NCBI RefSeq assembly: GCF_037893185.1
Contig: NZ_CP140772.1
Location: 3,224,001 to 3,288,000 of the forward strand
Length of the DNA: 64,000 nucleotides
DNA from: Chitinophaga sp. 180180018-3
GTDB lineage: Bacteria > Bacteroidota > Bacteroidia > Chitinophagales > Chitinophagaceae
Direction of reading: 5' to 3'
Below, one piece after another: positions 26,297 to 34,520 of this stretch. The notes beneath the pieces are model-generated. The model was not told the DNA's origin. It searched no databases and saw only the letters and a program-made list of their open reading frames with translations. The position numbers and the translations under genes were made by a program. The first letter of the stretch is position 1. Every line of letters begins with the position of its first letter.

Positions 26297-27037
26297 TTAG
26301 ATGACCTTTGCTTCTTCGTGGAGCAGTTTCACCAGCTCGTCCACGTTATCCGGACTAACCAGTTTCACCCCTGCCTTTGCCGGAGGCAGCTCAAAGCTAA
26401 CCACCGCTGTAAGCGTATCGGCCGCAACAGGCTCTACTACTGTTAATGGCTTGGTTCTGGCAGCCATGATACCACGCATATTGGGGATACGCGCTTCGGC
26501 CATACCCTTCTGGCAGGATACCACCACCGGAAGCGACACTTCGCATATTTCTTCTCCTCCTTCAATCTCCCGGTTTATAGTAGCCACCGTGCCATTCAGA
26601 TCAAATTTAGCTGCAATCGATACATAAGGCAATTCCAGTAATTCCGCTACCATTCCCCCGATGCCGGAGCCATTGTAGTCGATGGTTTCTTTACCGGTGA
26701 AAATAATATCGTATTGTTTGCTCTTTGCATGAGCTGCTATCTGTGAAGCGATATAAAAGCTGTCCGCGCTGTCGGCATTAATGCGGAAAGCTTCATCGCC
26801 TCCCAACGCCAGGGCTTTGCGGATAATAGGTTCGCAATCAGCACCGCCTACGGTCACAAGGTGTACATCAGCCCCGATCGTTTCTTTCAACTCCAGTGCC
26901 CTTACCAATGCATACCATTCGTCATACGGGTTAATAATAAACTGTACGCCAGCCTCATTGAATTTCGTGTTGTTGTCCGTGAAAGCTATTTTTGCAGTCG
27001 TGTCCGGAGTTTTGCTGATACATACTAAAATCTTCAT
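26297..27037 (-). CDS. etfB: electron transfer flavoprotein subunit beta
   Basis: This is a 246-residue protein from the chosen start MKILVCISKTPDTTAKI. The ETF beta signature is visible in VHLVTVGGADCEPIIRKALA and DIIFTGKETIDYNGSGIGGM, with VVVSCQKGMAEARIPNMRG in the C-terminal half. It contributes the AMP site and the partner-recognition loop of the ETF heterodimer. ATGs exist 6 bases upstream (27043) and at 27076, but the likely -7 element at 27074-27081 makes the 27076 start impossible as a transcript-internal start. It is the first gene of the etfB-etfA operon. Confidence 0.93.
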   Translation of the reverse strand: MKILVCISKTPDTTAKIAFTDNNTKFNEAGVQFIINPYDEWYALVRALELKETIGADVHLVTVGGADCEPIIRKALALGGDEAFRINADSADSFYIASQIAAHAKSKQYDIIFTGKETIDYNGSGIGGMVAELLELPYVSIAAKFDLNGTVATINREIEGGEEICEVSLPVVVSCQKGMAEARIPNMRGIMAARTKPLTVVEPVAADTLTAVVSFELPPAKAGVKLVSPDNVDELVKLLHEEAKVI

Positions 27038-27073
27038 GGCCATAAACTGTTTTGGTTTAAAATGCGGTATTAG

Positions 27074-27081
27074 CAAATATA
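27074..27081 (-). promoter_or_regulatory. -7 element of etfB
   Basis: The minus strand reads TATATTTG (TAnnTTTG), about 37 bp before the chosen ATG. A GTTG lies 16 bases upstream, shorter than the preferred 19. It supports the internal start of etfB. Confidence 0.45.
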
Positions 27082-27170
27082 TTTAAATAATATACGCCAA
27101 CCGCAGCCTGGAATATGATTTTAATCAGCATAACAATTGATACATATTGAACATTTAAATAATAAACCGG

Positions 27171-27482
27171 ATGGACAGGATTGAACAGATAAAACAGTTC
27201 CTGAAAGCAACACCGAGCGACAGCTTTCTGAAACATGCACTGGCATTGGAGTATATCAAGATCAACGACGACGGGGCCGCAAGACAGCAGTTTGAAGAAC
27301 TGCTCGCACATGAGCCAGGATATGTAGGTTCCTATTACCATCTCGGAAAGTTGCTTGAAAGGGCAGGAGATAATGTCGGCGCTATCAGTATTTATGAAAA
27401 GGGCATGGCAGTGGCGAAAGCAGCCAATGAAAGGCATGCTTATAATGAGCTGCAATCAGCATATGAAGACCTGGTATATTGA
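27171..27482 (+). CDS. small tetratricopeptide-repeat protein
   Basis: This 103-residue protein is made of two to three TPR-like helical hairpins: DSFLKHALALEYIKINDDGA, then PGYVGSYYHLGKLLERAGDN, with characteristic alanine, tyrosine and leucine spacing. There is no signal peptide, so it is cytoplasmic. TPRs bind other proteins; the partner is unknown. It directly precedes tilS, with 23 bp between its stop and the tilS ATG, and is probably translationally linked. Confidence 0.8.
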   Translation: MDRIEQIKQFLKATPSDSFLKHALALEYIKINDDGAARQQFEELLAHEPGYVGSYYHLGKLLERAGDNVGAISIYEKGMAVAKAANERHAYNELQSAYEDLVY

Positions 27483-27505
27483 TTTATTCACCCAACAAGA
27501 ACGGA

Positions 27506-28855
27506 ATGCCTCAGCAGTTATTAACGCATCTTTCAGCATTTATTAATCAACAACATTTATTTGATCCTACACAGAAAATACTGCTCGCAGTCAGCGGGGG
27601 AGTGGATTCTGTAGTCATGGCACACCTCTTTAAGGCAACTGGTTTTCAAACAGGCATTGCTCATTGCAACTTCCAGCTGCGGGGCGAAGAATCGGCGCGC
27701 GATGAAGCATTTGTGCGCGAGCTGGCTGCCAGTCTGGATTTGCCTTTCCATCATATACAATTCGACACCGTCGCATATGTGGAAGAAAATCGTGTAACCA
27801 TTCAGGTAGCCGCGCGGGAACTGCGCTATCATTGGCTGGAGGAAGTGCGGGCCGCAGCAGGATACGCATTTATTGCCACTGCCCATCATTTGCAGGACAG
27901 TGTGGAAACTGCCCTGATGAACTTCGCGAAAGGCACTGGTATAGCAGGTTTACACGGTATCCTGCCGAAGCAGGACCGGCTTATCCGTCCGCTGTTGTTC
28001 GCGGAAAAGGAAGCACTGATTGCATACGCCGCACTGCATAACCTGAGTTATGTGGAAGATAGTTCAAATATAACGGATAAGTATACACGTAATTTCTTCC
28101 GGCACCAGATCATACCAAAGCTGCAGGAAGCATTTCCAGGTGCAGTGAAGAACATGGCGGCTACAACAGACCGGATGAAGGAAGCGGAAATGCTTTACCA
28201 GGAGGCAATGGCACGGCATCGGAAACGTTTGTTGTTCGCCGAAGGGAAAAACTGGAAAGTACCGGTACTGAAATTACAGAAGAGCGTACCCTTGCAAACA
28301 ATTGCCTGGGAACTGTTTCGTGGATTCGGTTGTACGGCAGCTCAGACGCACCAGGTGCTGACGCTGCTCGAAAGTGAATCCGGCAGATACGTGGAAACAA
28401 CTTCTCATCGCATCATCCGCAACCGTCAATGGCTGCTGATTACACCCCGTGAGCAGGATGATGCAACGCTGATTGTTATTGAAGACGGGCAACACCATGT
28501 CCGTTTCGGAAACCGACAGCTGCAGATAAAGACCCTGGAACGCGGCGCCGGAATTATCCCCGCTGCACCCGAAATAGCCTGGCTGGACGCTTCCCGGGTG
28601 AAATTTCCGCTGTTGCTGCGGAAATGGAAACAGGGCGATTACTTCTATCCACTGGGGATGACCCGTAAAAAGAAAGTGAGCCGCTTCCTCATAGATCAGA
28701 AAGTTTCCCTGCCCGAAAAAGAAAACACCTGGGTATTGGAATCAGATAAACGTATTCTCTGGATCGTGGGTATGAGGGTAGACGACAGGGTGAAGATCCT
28801 GGATAAGACGCAGCTCGTGCTCAGCCTGGAGCTGAGAAATGCCAGCGAAATATAA
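27506..28855 (+). CDS. tilS: tRNA(Ile)-lysidine synthase
   Basis: This 449-residue enzyme attaches lysine to C34 of the tRNA-Ile with CAU anticodon, changing both codon reading and charging. The PP-loop SGGVDS is at residues 30-35, followed by CNFQLRGEESARDEAFV and TAHHLQDSVETALMNFAKG. The C-terminal domain (about 370-449, with LRKWKQGDYFYPLGM and KKVSRFLIDQKVS) is the TilS substrate-binding module. I use the ATG at 27506; a TTG nine codons upstream overlaps the TPR gene's stop and is less likely. Full length is normal. Confidence 0.94.
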   Translation: MPQQLLTHLSAFINQQHLFDPTQKILLAVSGGVDSVVMAHLFKATGFQTGIAHCNFQLRGEESARDEAFVRELAASLDLPFHHIQFDTVAYVEENRVTIQVAARELRYHWLEEVRAAAGYAFIATAHHLQDSVETALMNFAKGTGIAGLHGILPKQDRLIRPLLFAEKEALIAYAALHNLSYVEDSSNITDKYTRNFFRHQIIPKLQEAFPGAVKNMAATTDRMKEAEMLYQEAMARHRKRLLFAEGKNWKVPVLKLQKSVPLQTIAWELFRGFGCTAAQTHQVLTLLESESGRYVETTSHRIIRNRQWLLITPREQDDATLIVIEDGQHHVRFGNRQLQIKTLERGAGIIPAAPEIAWLDASRVKFPLLLRKWKQGDYFYPLGMTRKKKVSRFLIDQKVSLPEKENTWVLESDKRILWIVGMRVDDRVKILDKTQLVLSLELRNASEI

Positions 28856-28881
28856 CATCCCGGTATATTAAAAATGCCTTT

Positions 28882-29178
28882 ATGAGCAAGGATTTACAAG
28901 CTACGAAGGAGTTGCTGGATCAGCTGAATCAACAGATACGCGGCGCCATTACAGCGGGTAAGCGCGATACGAATTATCCACAGCAGATACTGTTTGTATT
29001 GCTGGCCGCGTTCTTTTATCAGCATGTAACGAAGGGCGGGTTTGCCCAACTGCTATACAACGCAAAAGGTGCTTACCTGGACGATATGGAAGGTATGCGC
29101 ATTGAAGCAGAAGCTTCGGTTGCGCATGAATATTATACACAGGCAATACAGGCATGCCGTGAAAGCCTGGCTGGATGA
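28882..29178 (+). CDS. small protein resembling DUF4375 (DMP19-like)
   Basis: This 98-residue protein has no signal peptide. The segment TKGGFAQLLYNAKGAYLDDM followed by IEAEASVAHEYYTQAIQA resembles the DUF4375/DMP19 C-terminal pattern (GGF-x-Q-x-x-x-N, then an amphipathic helix). The family has no settled function; one member in Neisseria mimics DNA. It is shorter than usual for the family and may be only the core. It follows tilS after 26 bp and may be co-transcribed. A bidirectional hairpin follows. Confidence 0.5.
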   Translation: MSKDLQATKELLDQLNQQIRGAITAGKRDTNYPQQILFVLLAAFFYQHVTKGGFAQLLYNAKGAYLDDMEGMRIEAEASVAHEYYTQAIQACRESLAG

Positions 29179-29223
29179 AGGTTCGCGGGGAAACTAAGTT
29201 GCCTGCCGGTCCGCACAAAATGA

Positions 29224-29256
29224 AAATGGACAAACCGGAAACCAGCTTGTCCATTT
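29224..29256 (-). terminator. terminator of tRNA-Arg copy 1
   Basis: A 10-bp stem (AAATGGACAA / TTGTCCATTT) lies 5 bp past the tRNA 3' end, with TTTTCATTTTG after it on the minus strand. It may also end the tilS transcript on the plus strand. The same stem recurs at tRNA copy 2. Confidence 0.7.
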
Positions 29257-29261
29257 CTTTG

Positions 29262-29335
29262 TGACCCCGTCAGGATTCAAACCTGAAACCTTCTGATCCG
29301 TAGTCAGATGCTCTATTCAATTGAGCTACGGAGCC
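29262..29335 (-). tRNA. tRNA-Arg(ACG), copy 1
   Basis: These 74 nt fold as a full cloverleaf. The acceptor GGCTCCG pairs with CGGGGTC, including two G-U pairs. The anticodon stem TCTGA/TCAGA encloses CTACGGA, giving anticodon ACG, read as ICG and decoding CGU, CGC and CGA. The T loop is TTTGAAT. CCA is not encoded. A perfect promoter lies upstream. Confidence 0.95.
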
Positions 29336-29356
29336 ATATCGTTTGTGATTGGATGG

Positions 29357-29387
29357 CAAAGGTAGGAGTTTTTTTGAAACTACCAAA
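29357..29387 (-). promoter_or_regulatory. promoter of tRNA-Arg copy 1, TTTG-N19-TACCTTTG
   Basis: On the minus strand TTTG (29387-29384) and TACCTTTG (29364-29357) are exactly 19 bases apart. The -7 box is followed by GCCATCC, shared with copies 2 and 3. Confidence 0.85.
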
Positions 29388-29463
29388 CAGTTATTAAAAA
29401 AAAGTTCTCCAATCTTCTGATTTACACTTACTTTTACAGCCGTAGTTTAACATATTATAAGAA

Positions 29464-29937
29464 GTGAAAATTCAACTCTGGAGCATAGGAAAGGAACATG
29501 ATCCATATATTCGTGATGGAATGGCGGTTTTTCAAAAGCGTCTGCAACATTATGTTGATTTTGAAGTGAAGCTGATCCCGACGGTGAAACAGGCTGCCAG
29601 CTTATCTGTACCGGAGCTGAAAAAACAGGAGGCGAAAGTGATATTGGATATGTTGCAGCCGACCGATTATCTGCTGGCGTTGGACGAATACGGGAAAATG
29701 ATGACCACTGTGCAGTTCGCGGATTTTTTGCAGCAACGTACGAATGCAGGAACCAGGCAGCTCATCATCCTGATTGGCGGCGCCTATGGCATTGATCAGA
29801 GCCTGTTGCAACGTGCGCAACTGAAAATGTCGTTGTCGCAGCTGACCTTTCCTCACCAGCTGGTGCGCCTTATTTTCACCGAGCAGTTGTATCGCGCTTA
29901 TACGGTGTTAAATCGTGAAAAGTATCATCATCAATAA
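29464..29937 (+). CDS. rlmH: 23S rRNA pseudouridine-1915 N3-methyltransferase
   Basis: This 157-residue SPOUT-class methyltransferase methylates pseudouridine 1915 in helix 69 of 23S rRNA on the assembled ribosome. Family features are the start MKIQLWSIGKEHDPYIRDG, LLALDEYGKMMTTVQFADFL, and the cofactor-knot region IILIGGAYGIDQSLL followed by LSLSQLTFPHQLVRLIFTEQ. The start codon is GTG at 29464; no better ATG exists nearby and the length equals the family norm. It lies 34 bp upstream of the rhomboid gene. Confidence 0.95.
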   Translation: MKIQLWSIGKEHDPYIRDGMAVFQKRLQHYVDFEVKLIPTVKQAASLSVPELKKQEAKVILDMLQPTDYLLALDEYGKMMTTVQFADFLQQRTNAGTRQLIILIGGAYGIDQSLLQRAQLKMSLSQLTFPHQLVRLIFTEQLYRAYTVLNREKYHHQ

Positions 29938-29970
29938 TTAAATTTACGAATCACATAACCCTTTTTGTAT

Positions 29971-30597
29971 ATGACGCTTTCTATTAGTCTGATCATTATC
30001 ATTATCACCTGCCTTATATCTTATACCGCTTTATCGAACGAAAGCCAGCTGGATAAACTCAGTTTGCAGCCTTACATGGTAAGCCGCTACAATCAATACT
30101 ACCGCTTTGTAACATCAGGTTTTGTGCATGCGGATTTTCAGCACCTGCTTTTTAATATGCTGACGCTTTACTTTTTTGGCAGCTTTATAGAAGAAGTTTT
30201 TGTCGGCCTCTTTGGGAATAAGCTGGTGTATGTTATTTACTATCTGCTGGGGATCGTTGTAGCTAACCTGCCTTCCTATTTTAAACACCGGAACGATTCC
30301 TATTATTCTTCGCTGGGAGCCTCCGGGGCTATATCTGCGATCGTGTTCACCAGCATCCTGATCAGTCCGTGGAGCTCTATTTATCTATTCTTTGCACTGC
30401 GTTTGCCTGCGGTTATTTATGGCCTGTTATTCCTGGCAATATCTGCGTACCTGTCGAGACGGGGAGGAGGAAATATCAATCACGATGCGCACCTGTGGGG
30501 AGCTTTGTATGGATTGGTTTTCCCATTGGTATTCCATCCTGAACTGGGAACCAGGTTTGTATACATGCTTACACACCGCGGGGGCATTTTGGGATAG
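29971..30597 (+). CDS. rhomboid-family intramembrane serine protease
   Basis: This 208-residue membrane protein has about six hydrophobic segments. The catalytic dyad is clear: S118 in the GASG motif (SLGASGAISA) and H174 in NHDAHLWGALYG. The HADFQHLLFNM stretch (about 53-63) is the usual N-terminal HxxxN-type signature. Rhomboids cut transmembrane segments of membrane proteins; the substrate is unknown. I use the ATG at 29971 rather than a TTG two codons upstream. It probably forms an operon with rlmH. Confidence 0.9.
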   Translation: MTLSISLIIIIITCLISYTALSNESQLDKLSLQPYMVSRYNQYYRFVTSGFVHADFQHLLFNMLTLYFFGSFIEEVFVGLFGNKLVYVIYYLLGIVVANLPSYFKHRNDSYYSSLGASGAISAIVFTSILISPWSSIYLFFALRLPAVIYGLLFLAISAYLSRRGGGNINHDAHLWGALYGLVFPLVFHPELGTRFVYMLTHRGGILG

Positions 30598-30648
30598 GCG
30601 TTACCGTTATCAATTAAGAATATCGCATTTTCCCCGGCATACCTTGTG

Positions 30649-30692
30649 ACCGGTAATCTGCTTAAACAATCTGACAGGATTACCGGTTAAGC
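30649..30692 (+). promoter_or_regulatory. two competing hairpins before the cupin gene
   Basis: ACCGGTAATC (30649-30658) can pair with GATTACCGGT (30678-30687). GCTTAA (30660-30665) can instead pair with TTAAGC (30687-30692); the two stems cross and exclude each other. The position, 22 bp before the cupin ATG, fits either a terminator of the rhomboid gene or a leader switch. No T run follows. Tentative. Confidence 0.35.
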
Positions 30693-30713
30693 AATTATAA
30701 AATTCAAACTTAT

Positions 30714-31112
30714 ATGGAAATTAAACGTATCGGCTCTCAACCTTCTGCGCAGGGCCCTGGAGAATATTTTACGGGAACAGTCAGGATCGATCCGTTAATC
30801 AGTCCGCCTGATCCGGCGCGGGTAGCGATGGCACTCGTTACATTTGAGCCGGGTGCACGCACCGCCTGGCATACTCACCCTTTAGGACAAACGCTGATCG
30901 TTACTGCAGGCTGTGGCTGGGCGCAACGCGAAGGTGGCCCCCGGGAAGAGATCCGGCCCGGTGATGTAGTGTGGTTTGCCCCGGGTGAGCGGCACTGGCA
31001 CGGCGCTACTGCCACAACAGCCGTGAGCCACATTGCTATCCAGGAAAAAGAGAACGGCTCTCCGGTCGACTGGATGGAGCATGTATCGGATGATCAATAC
31101 CAATCCCGCTAA
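30714..31112 (+). CDS. cupin resembling Mn-dependent (R)-hydroxynitrile lyase
   Basis: This 132-residue single-domain cupin resembles the small acidobacterial hydroxynitrile lyases, which reversibly split cyanohydrins such as mandelonitrile into aldehyde and HCN. From memory of that family, the metal ligands are H53, H55, Q59 and H94, with H106 as an active-site residue. All five are present here at exactly those numbers: H53/H55 in [11 protein letters not shown]59, H94 in GERHWHG, H106 in [10 protein letters not shown]. The segments [18 protein letters not shown] and WMEHVSD are also family-like. There is no signal peptide. Other small cupins of this type are of unknown function, so cyanohydrin activity is a hypothesis. 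It stands alone between the rhomboid gene and tRNA copy 2. Confidence 0.8.
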   Translation: MEIKRIGSQPSAQGPGEYFTGTVRIDPLISPPDPARVAMALVTFEPGARTAWHTHPLGQTLIVTAGCGWAQREGGPREEIRPGDVVWFAPGERHWHGATATTAVSHIAIQEKENGSPVDWMEHVSDDQYQSR

Positions 31113-31140
31113 TAACATCTATTTAAAAACAATTGAAAAT

Positions 31141-31176
31141 AAAAATGGACAAACTGATTACAGTTTGTCCATTTTT
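31141..31176. terminator. bidirectional terminator, cupin / tRNA-Arg copy 2
   Basis: A perfect 16-bp stem (AAAAATGGACAAACTG and complement) with an ATTA loop has A and T tracts on its two sides, so it works for the cupin on the plus strand and the tRNA on the minus strand. It shares the AAATGGACAA stem with the terminator at 29224-29256. Confidence 0.85.
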
Positions 31177-31179
31177 TTG

Positions 31180-31253
31180 TGACCCCGTCAGGATTCAAAC
31201 CTGAAACCTTCTGATCCGTAGTCAGATGCTCTATTCAATTGAGCTACGGAGCC
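31180..31253 (-). tRNA. tRNA-Arg(ACG), copy 2
   Basis: The 74 nt are identical to copy 1 over the whole gene, including anticodon ACG and the acceptor stem. CCA is not encoded. It lies 4 bp from the terminator stem. Confidence 0.95.
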
Positions 31254-31271
31254 TTTTCCCGCTTGGGATGG

Positions 31272-31302
31272 CAAATGTAGAATAAAATTTTATTCTAACA
31301 AA
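31272..31302 (-). promoter_or_regulatory. promoter of tRNA-Arg copy 2, TTTG-N19-TACATTTG
   Basis: On the minus strand TTTG (31302-31299) and TACATTTG (31279-31272) are exactly 19 bases apart, with GCCATCC following the -7 box. Confidence 0.85.
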
Positions 31303-31357
31303 TTATTTTTCAATTTTTTATATCTGAATACTTTTTATCAGATAATTTTCTTTGATA

Positions 31358-31388
31358 GAAAATGCTGCAATACCATTGCAGCATTTTC
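31358..31388 (-). terminator. terminator of tRNA-Arg copy 3
   Basis: A perfect 13-bp stem (GAAAATGCTGCAA and complement) with a TACCA loop lies 7 bp past the tRNA 3' end. Its stem sequence differs from those of copies 1 and 2. Confidence 0.7.
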
Positions 31389-31395
31389 TCTTTTG

Positions 31396-31469
31396 TGACC
31401 TCATCAGGATTCAAACCTGAAACCTTCTGATCCGTAGTCAGATGCTCTATTCAGTTGAGCTATGAAGCC
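31396..31469 (-). tRNA. tRNA-Arg(ACG), copy 3, diverged acceptor stem
   Basis: This copy has the same anticodon arm and T arm core as copies 1 and 2. The acceptor stem is GGCTTCA with TGAGGTC: pair 5-68 changed from C-G to U-A and pair 7-66 from G-C to A-U, so both partners changed and pairing is kept. One D-loop base also differs (T to C). The compensatory changes argue that it is functional. Confidence 0.95.
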
Positions 31470-31488
31470 ATTTCCCGTTTTGGGATGG

Positions 31489-31519
31489 CAAATGTAGGAA
31501 TAGTTTTAAATTAAACAAA
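31489..31519 (-). promoter_or_regulatory. promoter of tRNA-Arg copy 3, TTTG-N19-TACATTTG
   Basis: On the minus strand TTTG (31519-31516) and TACATTTG (31496-31489) are exactly 19 bases apart, with GCCATCC downstream as in the other two copies. Confidence 0.85.
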
Positions 31520-31635
31520 AAAAGTGTAAAAAATATTTTACTACGGTAACGGATAAACGTAATTAACTGGTAAAGTGAGGATTGACCGGCATCGCCGGAT
31601 TGTTGTATATTTAGCAGGTATCAACCGTTAAACAT

Positions 31636-32043
31636 ATGCCCGCAGGTTATTCCACCAACCCGCTTTATAAGAAGCTTGGTTTGAAAGAAGGACAAGTGAT
31701 CCGGGTGATTAATGCGCCAAAGGATTACGATGTGCTTATCGGAGAGATAATTGGGAAGGTAACGATGATAAAGAAACCCGGCGCTGAGCCCGACTTTATC
31801 CATTTTTTTACCAATAGCGTAAAGGAGCTGGAAGCTACTTTGCCGTTACTGAAGAAGGAAATTAAGAAAGATGGAATGATATGGGTATCCTGGTATAAGA
31901 AAAGCGCGGGATTGAAAACTGAAATAACAGAAAACCTGGTCAGGGATACGGCATTAGCTATTGGCCTGGTAGATGTGAAGGTATGTGCCGTTGATGATCA
32001 TTGGTCGGGGTTGAAGCTGGTATTCCGTCTGAAAGACCGATAG
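31636..32043 (+). CDS. DUF3052-family protein
   Basis: This 135-residue cytoplasmic protein matches the DUF3052 pattern: an N-terminal YSTNPLYKKLGLKEGQVIRV (the family 'GY-S-x-x-P-L-x-x-KLGI-K-G' start), PDFIHFFTNSVKEL in the middle, and DGMIWVSWYKKSAG followed by the VDVKVCAVDDHWSGLKLVFR end. The function is unknown; members are common next to unrelated genes. It is convergent with tkt and stands alone. Confidence 0.8.
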   Translation: MPAGYSTNPLYKKLGLKEGQVIRVINAPKDYDVLIGEIIGKVTMIKKPGAEPDFIHFFTNSVKELEATLPLLKKEIKKDGMIWVSWYKKSAGLKTEITENLVRDTALAIGLVDVKVCAVDDHWSGLKLVFRLKDR

Positions 32044-32119
32044 ATTAATTAAGAATGGAGAGCGAATTAACAGAGATAGCCATGTTAATCCGTTCTCCAT
32101 CCGGAATAGCAGCCGAAAT

Positions 32120-34195
32120 TTATCGTTGCAGCAATGCCATTGCTCTTTCACAAATATGTTCTACGGTGAAACCAAATTCACGCATCATCACTGGTCCGGG
32201 GGCTGAAGCGCCGAACCTGTCTATCGAAATTATATCTCCCTTATCTCCTGTATAACGGTGCCAGCCCTGTGATACACCGGCTTCCACTGAAATCCTTGCC
32301 GTTATGGCCGGCGGTAACACCTGATCGCGGTAAGCCTGCGATTGTGCTTCAAAAAGTTCCCAGCTGGGCATGGATACTATACGCACCGCTATATGAAACG
32401 CCTGTAATTTTTCCCGGGCTTTTACAATCAGATCCACTTCGGCGCCTGTTGCCATCAGTATCAGCTCCGGTTTTGCATCCTGGGCATCCGCCAGTATATA
32501 CCCGCCGTATCGCAGTCCATTGGCGGCGGCGTACTTGCTGCGATCCAGTGTCGGCACGCTCTGGCGGGAGAGGATCAATGCCACCGGCTTATCCGGCTGC
32601 AACACTGCCACCTGCCAGGCGCATAGTGTTTCATTGGCATCGCCGGGGCGTATCACCACCAGATTAGGTATGGCTCTTAGCGCCGCCAGCAATTCTACGG
32701 GTTGGTGCGTAGGGCCGTCTTCACCCATAGCAATACTATCGTGTGTGAATACATAAAAAACCTTCAGATCTGATAACGCCGCCAGCCTGATAGCCGGCCG
32801 CATATAATCTGAGAACGTAAGGAAAGTAGCACTGTAAGGCAAGATGCCACCATGCGCAGCCAGTCCGTTTGATATGGCGCCCATCGCGTGCTCCCGCACA
32901 CCATACTGAATATTCCTGCCTTCATAACTCCATACACCACCGGCGGCCCCCTGCAGATCTCCCTTTTTCATCAGCGGACTTTCAAAATTGCCGGCATCCT
33001 TTAGTTCCGTATTGGTGGAGGTGTTCAGATCCGCCGATCCGCCAATGAAACCCGGCAGATGTTTGAAGAAGGCCTGTATCACTTTCCCTGAGGCTGCCCT
33101 GGTGGCAATTCCTTTAGGATCGGCTGCAAAAGGAGTGAGGTCTTTGTCCCAATCTTCCGGCAAAATTTCGTGTATCAGTGACCGTAGTTCCTTCGCCAGA
33201 TCCGGATATTTCTGCGCATAAATGACCATTCGCTCATCCCATTTCAGACTATGCTGTTTACCTTCCTCCACTGCCTTGCGGAAATGTGCAAGGGCTTCAT
33301 CCGGAATCAGGAAATCGGGCGACACGGGCCATCCCAGGTTCTCCTTTGTTTGCTTCACTGCCTCAACACCTAACGGCGAACCGTGGGCAGCACAGGTATC
33401 CTGCTTGGGCGAGCCATACCCCAGATGCGTACGCACGAGGATAATAGAAGGCCGGTCTATCTCCATCTGCGCTGCGCGGATCGCCTGGTCAATAGCTTCC
33501 AGGTCATTTCCATCTGCTACTTTCTGCGTATGCCATCCATACGATTCAAACCGCATAGCATGATCCTCTGTAAACGTCACCGGTGTGGCAGAGGCCAGTG
33601 TGATCCGGTTGTCGTCATACAGGTAGATAAGTTTGCCCAATCGCAGATGTCCGGCAAGGGAAGCTGCTTCCGCCGCTACTCCCTCCATGAGGTCGCCGTC
33701 GCTGACGATGGCGTAAGTATAGTGGTCCACTACCAGATCGCCCGGCCGGTTATATTTCGCCGCCAGATAGGCCTCCGCCATCGCTACGCCCACGCCATTC
33801 GCAAATCCCTGCCCCAATGGCCCAGTTGTTACTTCTACTCCCGGTACCAACCCACGCTCCGGATGCCCTGGTGTTTTGCTGCCCCATTGCCGGAATTGCT
33901 TTATTTCCTCCAGCGGCAGATCATATCCCGTCAGGTGCAATAAACTGTACAGCAACATCGACCCGTGACCGGCAGATAATATAAACCTGTCGCGATTAAA
34001 CCACTCCGGATCCGTAGGATTATGCCGTAAAAATCTTGTCCATAAAACATATGCCATCGGCGCCGCACCCAACGGCAAACCCGGATGCCCGCTGTCGGCT
34101 TTTTGTACTGCGTCTATCGATAAAAAACGGATGGTATTGATACATAATTGATCCAGTGCCGTTGGATTAGGAATCACGGAGGTAATGGTGCTCAT
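32120..34195 (-). CDS. tkt: transketolase
   Basis: This 691-residue thiamine-diphosphate enzyme transfers two-carbon ketol units between sugar phosphates in the non-oxidative pentose phosphate pathway. The motifs are [18 protein letters not shown] at the start, [20 protein letters not shown], the metal/ThDP site [13 protein letters not shown] with DDNRITL, and the activating glutamate E435 in GVREHAMG. The C-terminal domain (about 550-691) is complete and includes [13 protein letters not shown]. Length equals single-chain bacterial transketolases. It appears monocistronic; no tal or rpe is in view. Confidence 0.96.
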   Translation of the reverse strand: MSTITSVIPNPTALDQLCINTIRFLSIDAVQKADSGHPGLPLGAAPMAYVLWTRFLRHNPTDPEWFNRDRFILSAGHGSMLLYSLLHLTGYDLPLEEIKQFRQWGSKTPGHPERGLVPGVEVTTGPLGQGFANGVGVAMAEAYLAAKYNRPGDLVVDHYTYAIVSDGDLMEGVAAEAASLAGHLRLGKLIYLYDDNRITLASATPVTFTEDHAMRFESYGWHTQKVADGNDLEAIDQAIRAAQMEIDRPSIILVRTHLGYGSPKQDTCAAHGSPLGVEAVKQTKENLGWPVSPDFLIPDEALAHFRKAVEEGKQHSLKWDERMVIYAQKYPDLAKELRSLIHEILPEDWDKDLTPFAADPKGIATRAASGKVIQAFFKHLPGFIGGSADLNTSTNTELKDAGNFESPLMKKGDLQGAAGGVWSYEGRNIQYGVREHAMGAISNGLAAHGGILPYSATFLTFSDYMRPAIRLAALSDLKVFYVFTHDSIAMGEDGPTHQPVELLAALRAIPNLVVIRPGDANETLCAWQVAVLQPDKPVALILSRQSVPTLDRSKYAAANGLRYGGYILADAQDAKPELILMATGAEVDLIVKAREKLQAFHIAVRIVSMPSWELFEAQSQAYRDQVLPPAITARISVEAGVSQGWHRYTGDKGDIISIDRFGASAPGPVMMREFGFTVEHICERAMALLQR

Positions 34196-34285
34196 GGGAT
34201 TTTCGTTTAGCGTGAAAAAATAAACACACTTAACTCAACAAACTTTATGCTCATAAGGTTGCCTGGTATTTTTTAATTAGTCTAC

Positions 34286-34293
34286 CAAAGTTA
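34286..34293 (-). promoter_or_regulatory. possible -7 element of tkt
   Basis: The minus strand reads TAACTTTG, a full match to TAnnTTTG, about 90 bp before the tkt ATG. No -33 TTTG is at the expected spacing. Confidence 0.4.
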
Positions 34294-34487
34294 TAGACTT
34301 TTAAAAAAATATTGTATTATTGTAGTCTTGACAGCTTTCCGGTCCACATCGGACAATTTCATCCACCTGTTAACATTTACTCATCTTTTTCAAAAAAGCG
34401 GACATGGATACATCATTACACTTAGTGGGGAAATTCTGTTGTGTGAAATATGCTACAGATCGATGTTGGGAAATATAACTGTAGAAT

Positions 34488-34520
34488 AAAAAAAGCCGGA
34501 ACTGTTGGCGCAGCTCCGGC
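34488..34520 (-). terminator. minus-strand intrinsic terminator upstream of susC
   Basis: On the minus strand GCCGGAGCTG pairs with CAGTTCCGGC (one mismatch) around a 6-base loop and is followed by seven T. No annotated gene ends here on that strand: the next gene upstream in that direction would have to lie in 34521-34613 or be antisense to susC. This suggests an unannotated minus-strand transcript. Confidence 0.6.

Noticed and set aside
29262..31253. Identical tRNA copies 1 and 2 as attachment sites of a small island
   Set aside because: The segment between them holds rlmH and a rhomboid gene, no integrase and no phage genes; each tRNA has its own promoter and terminator.
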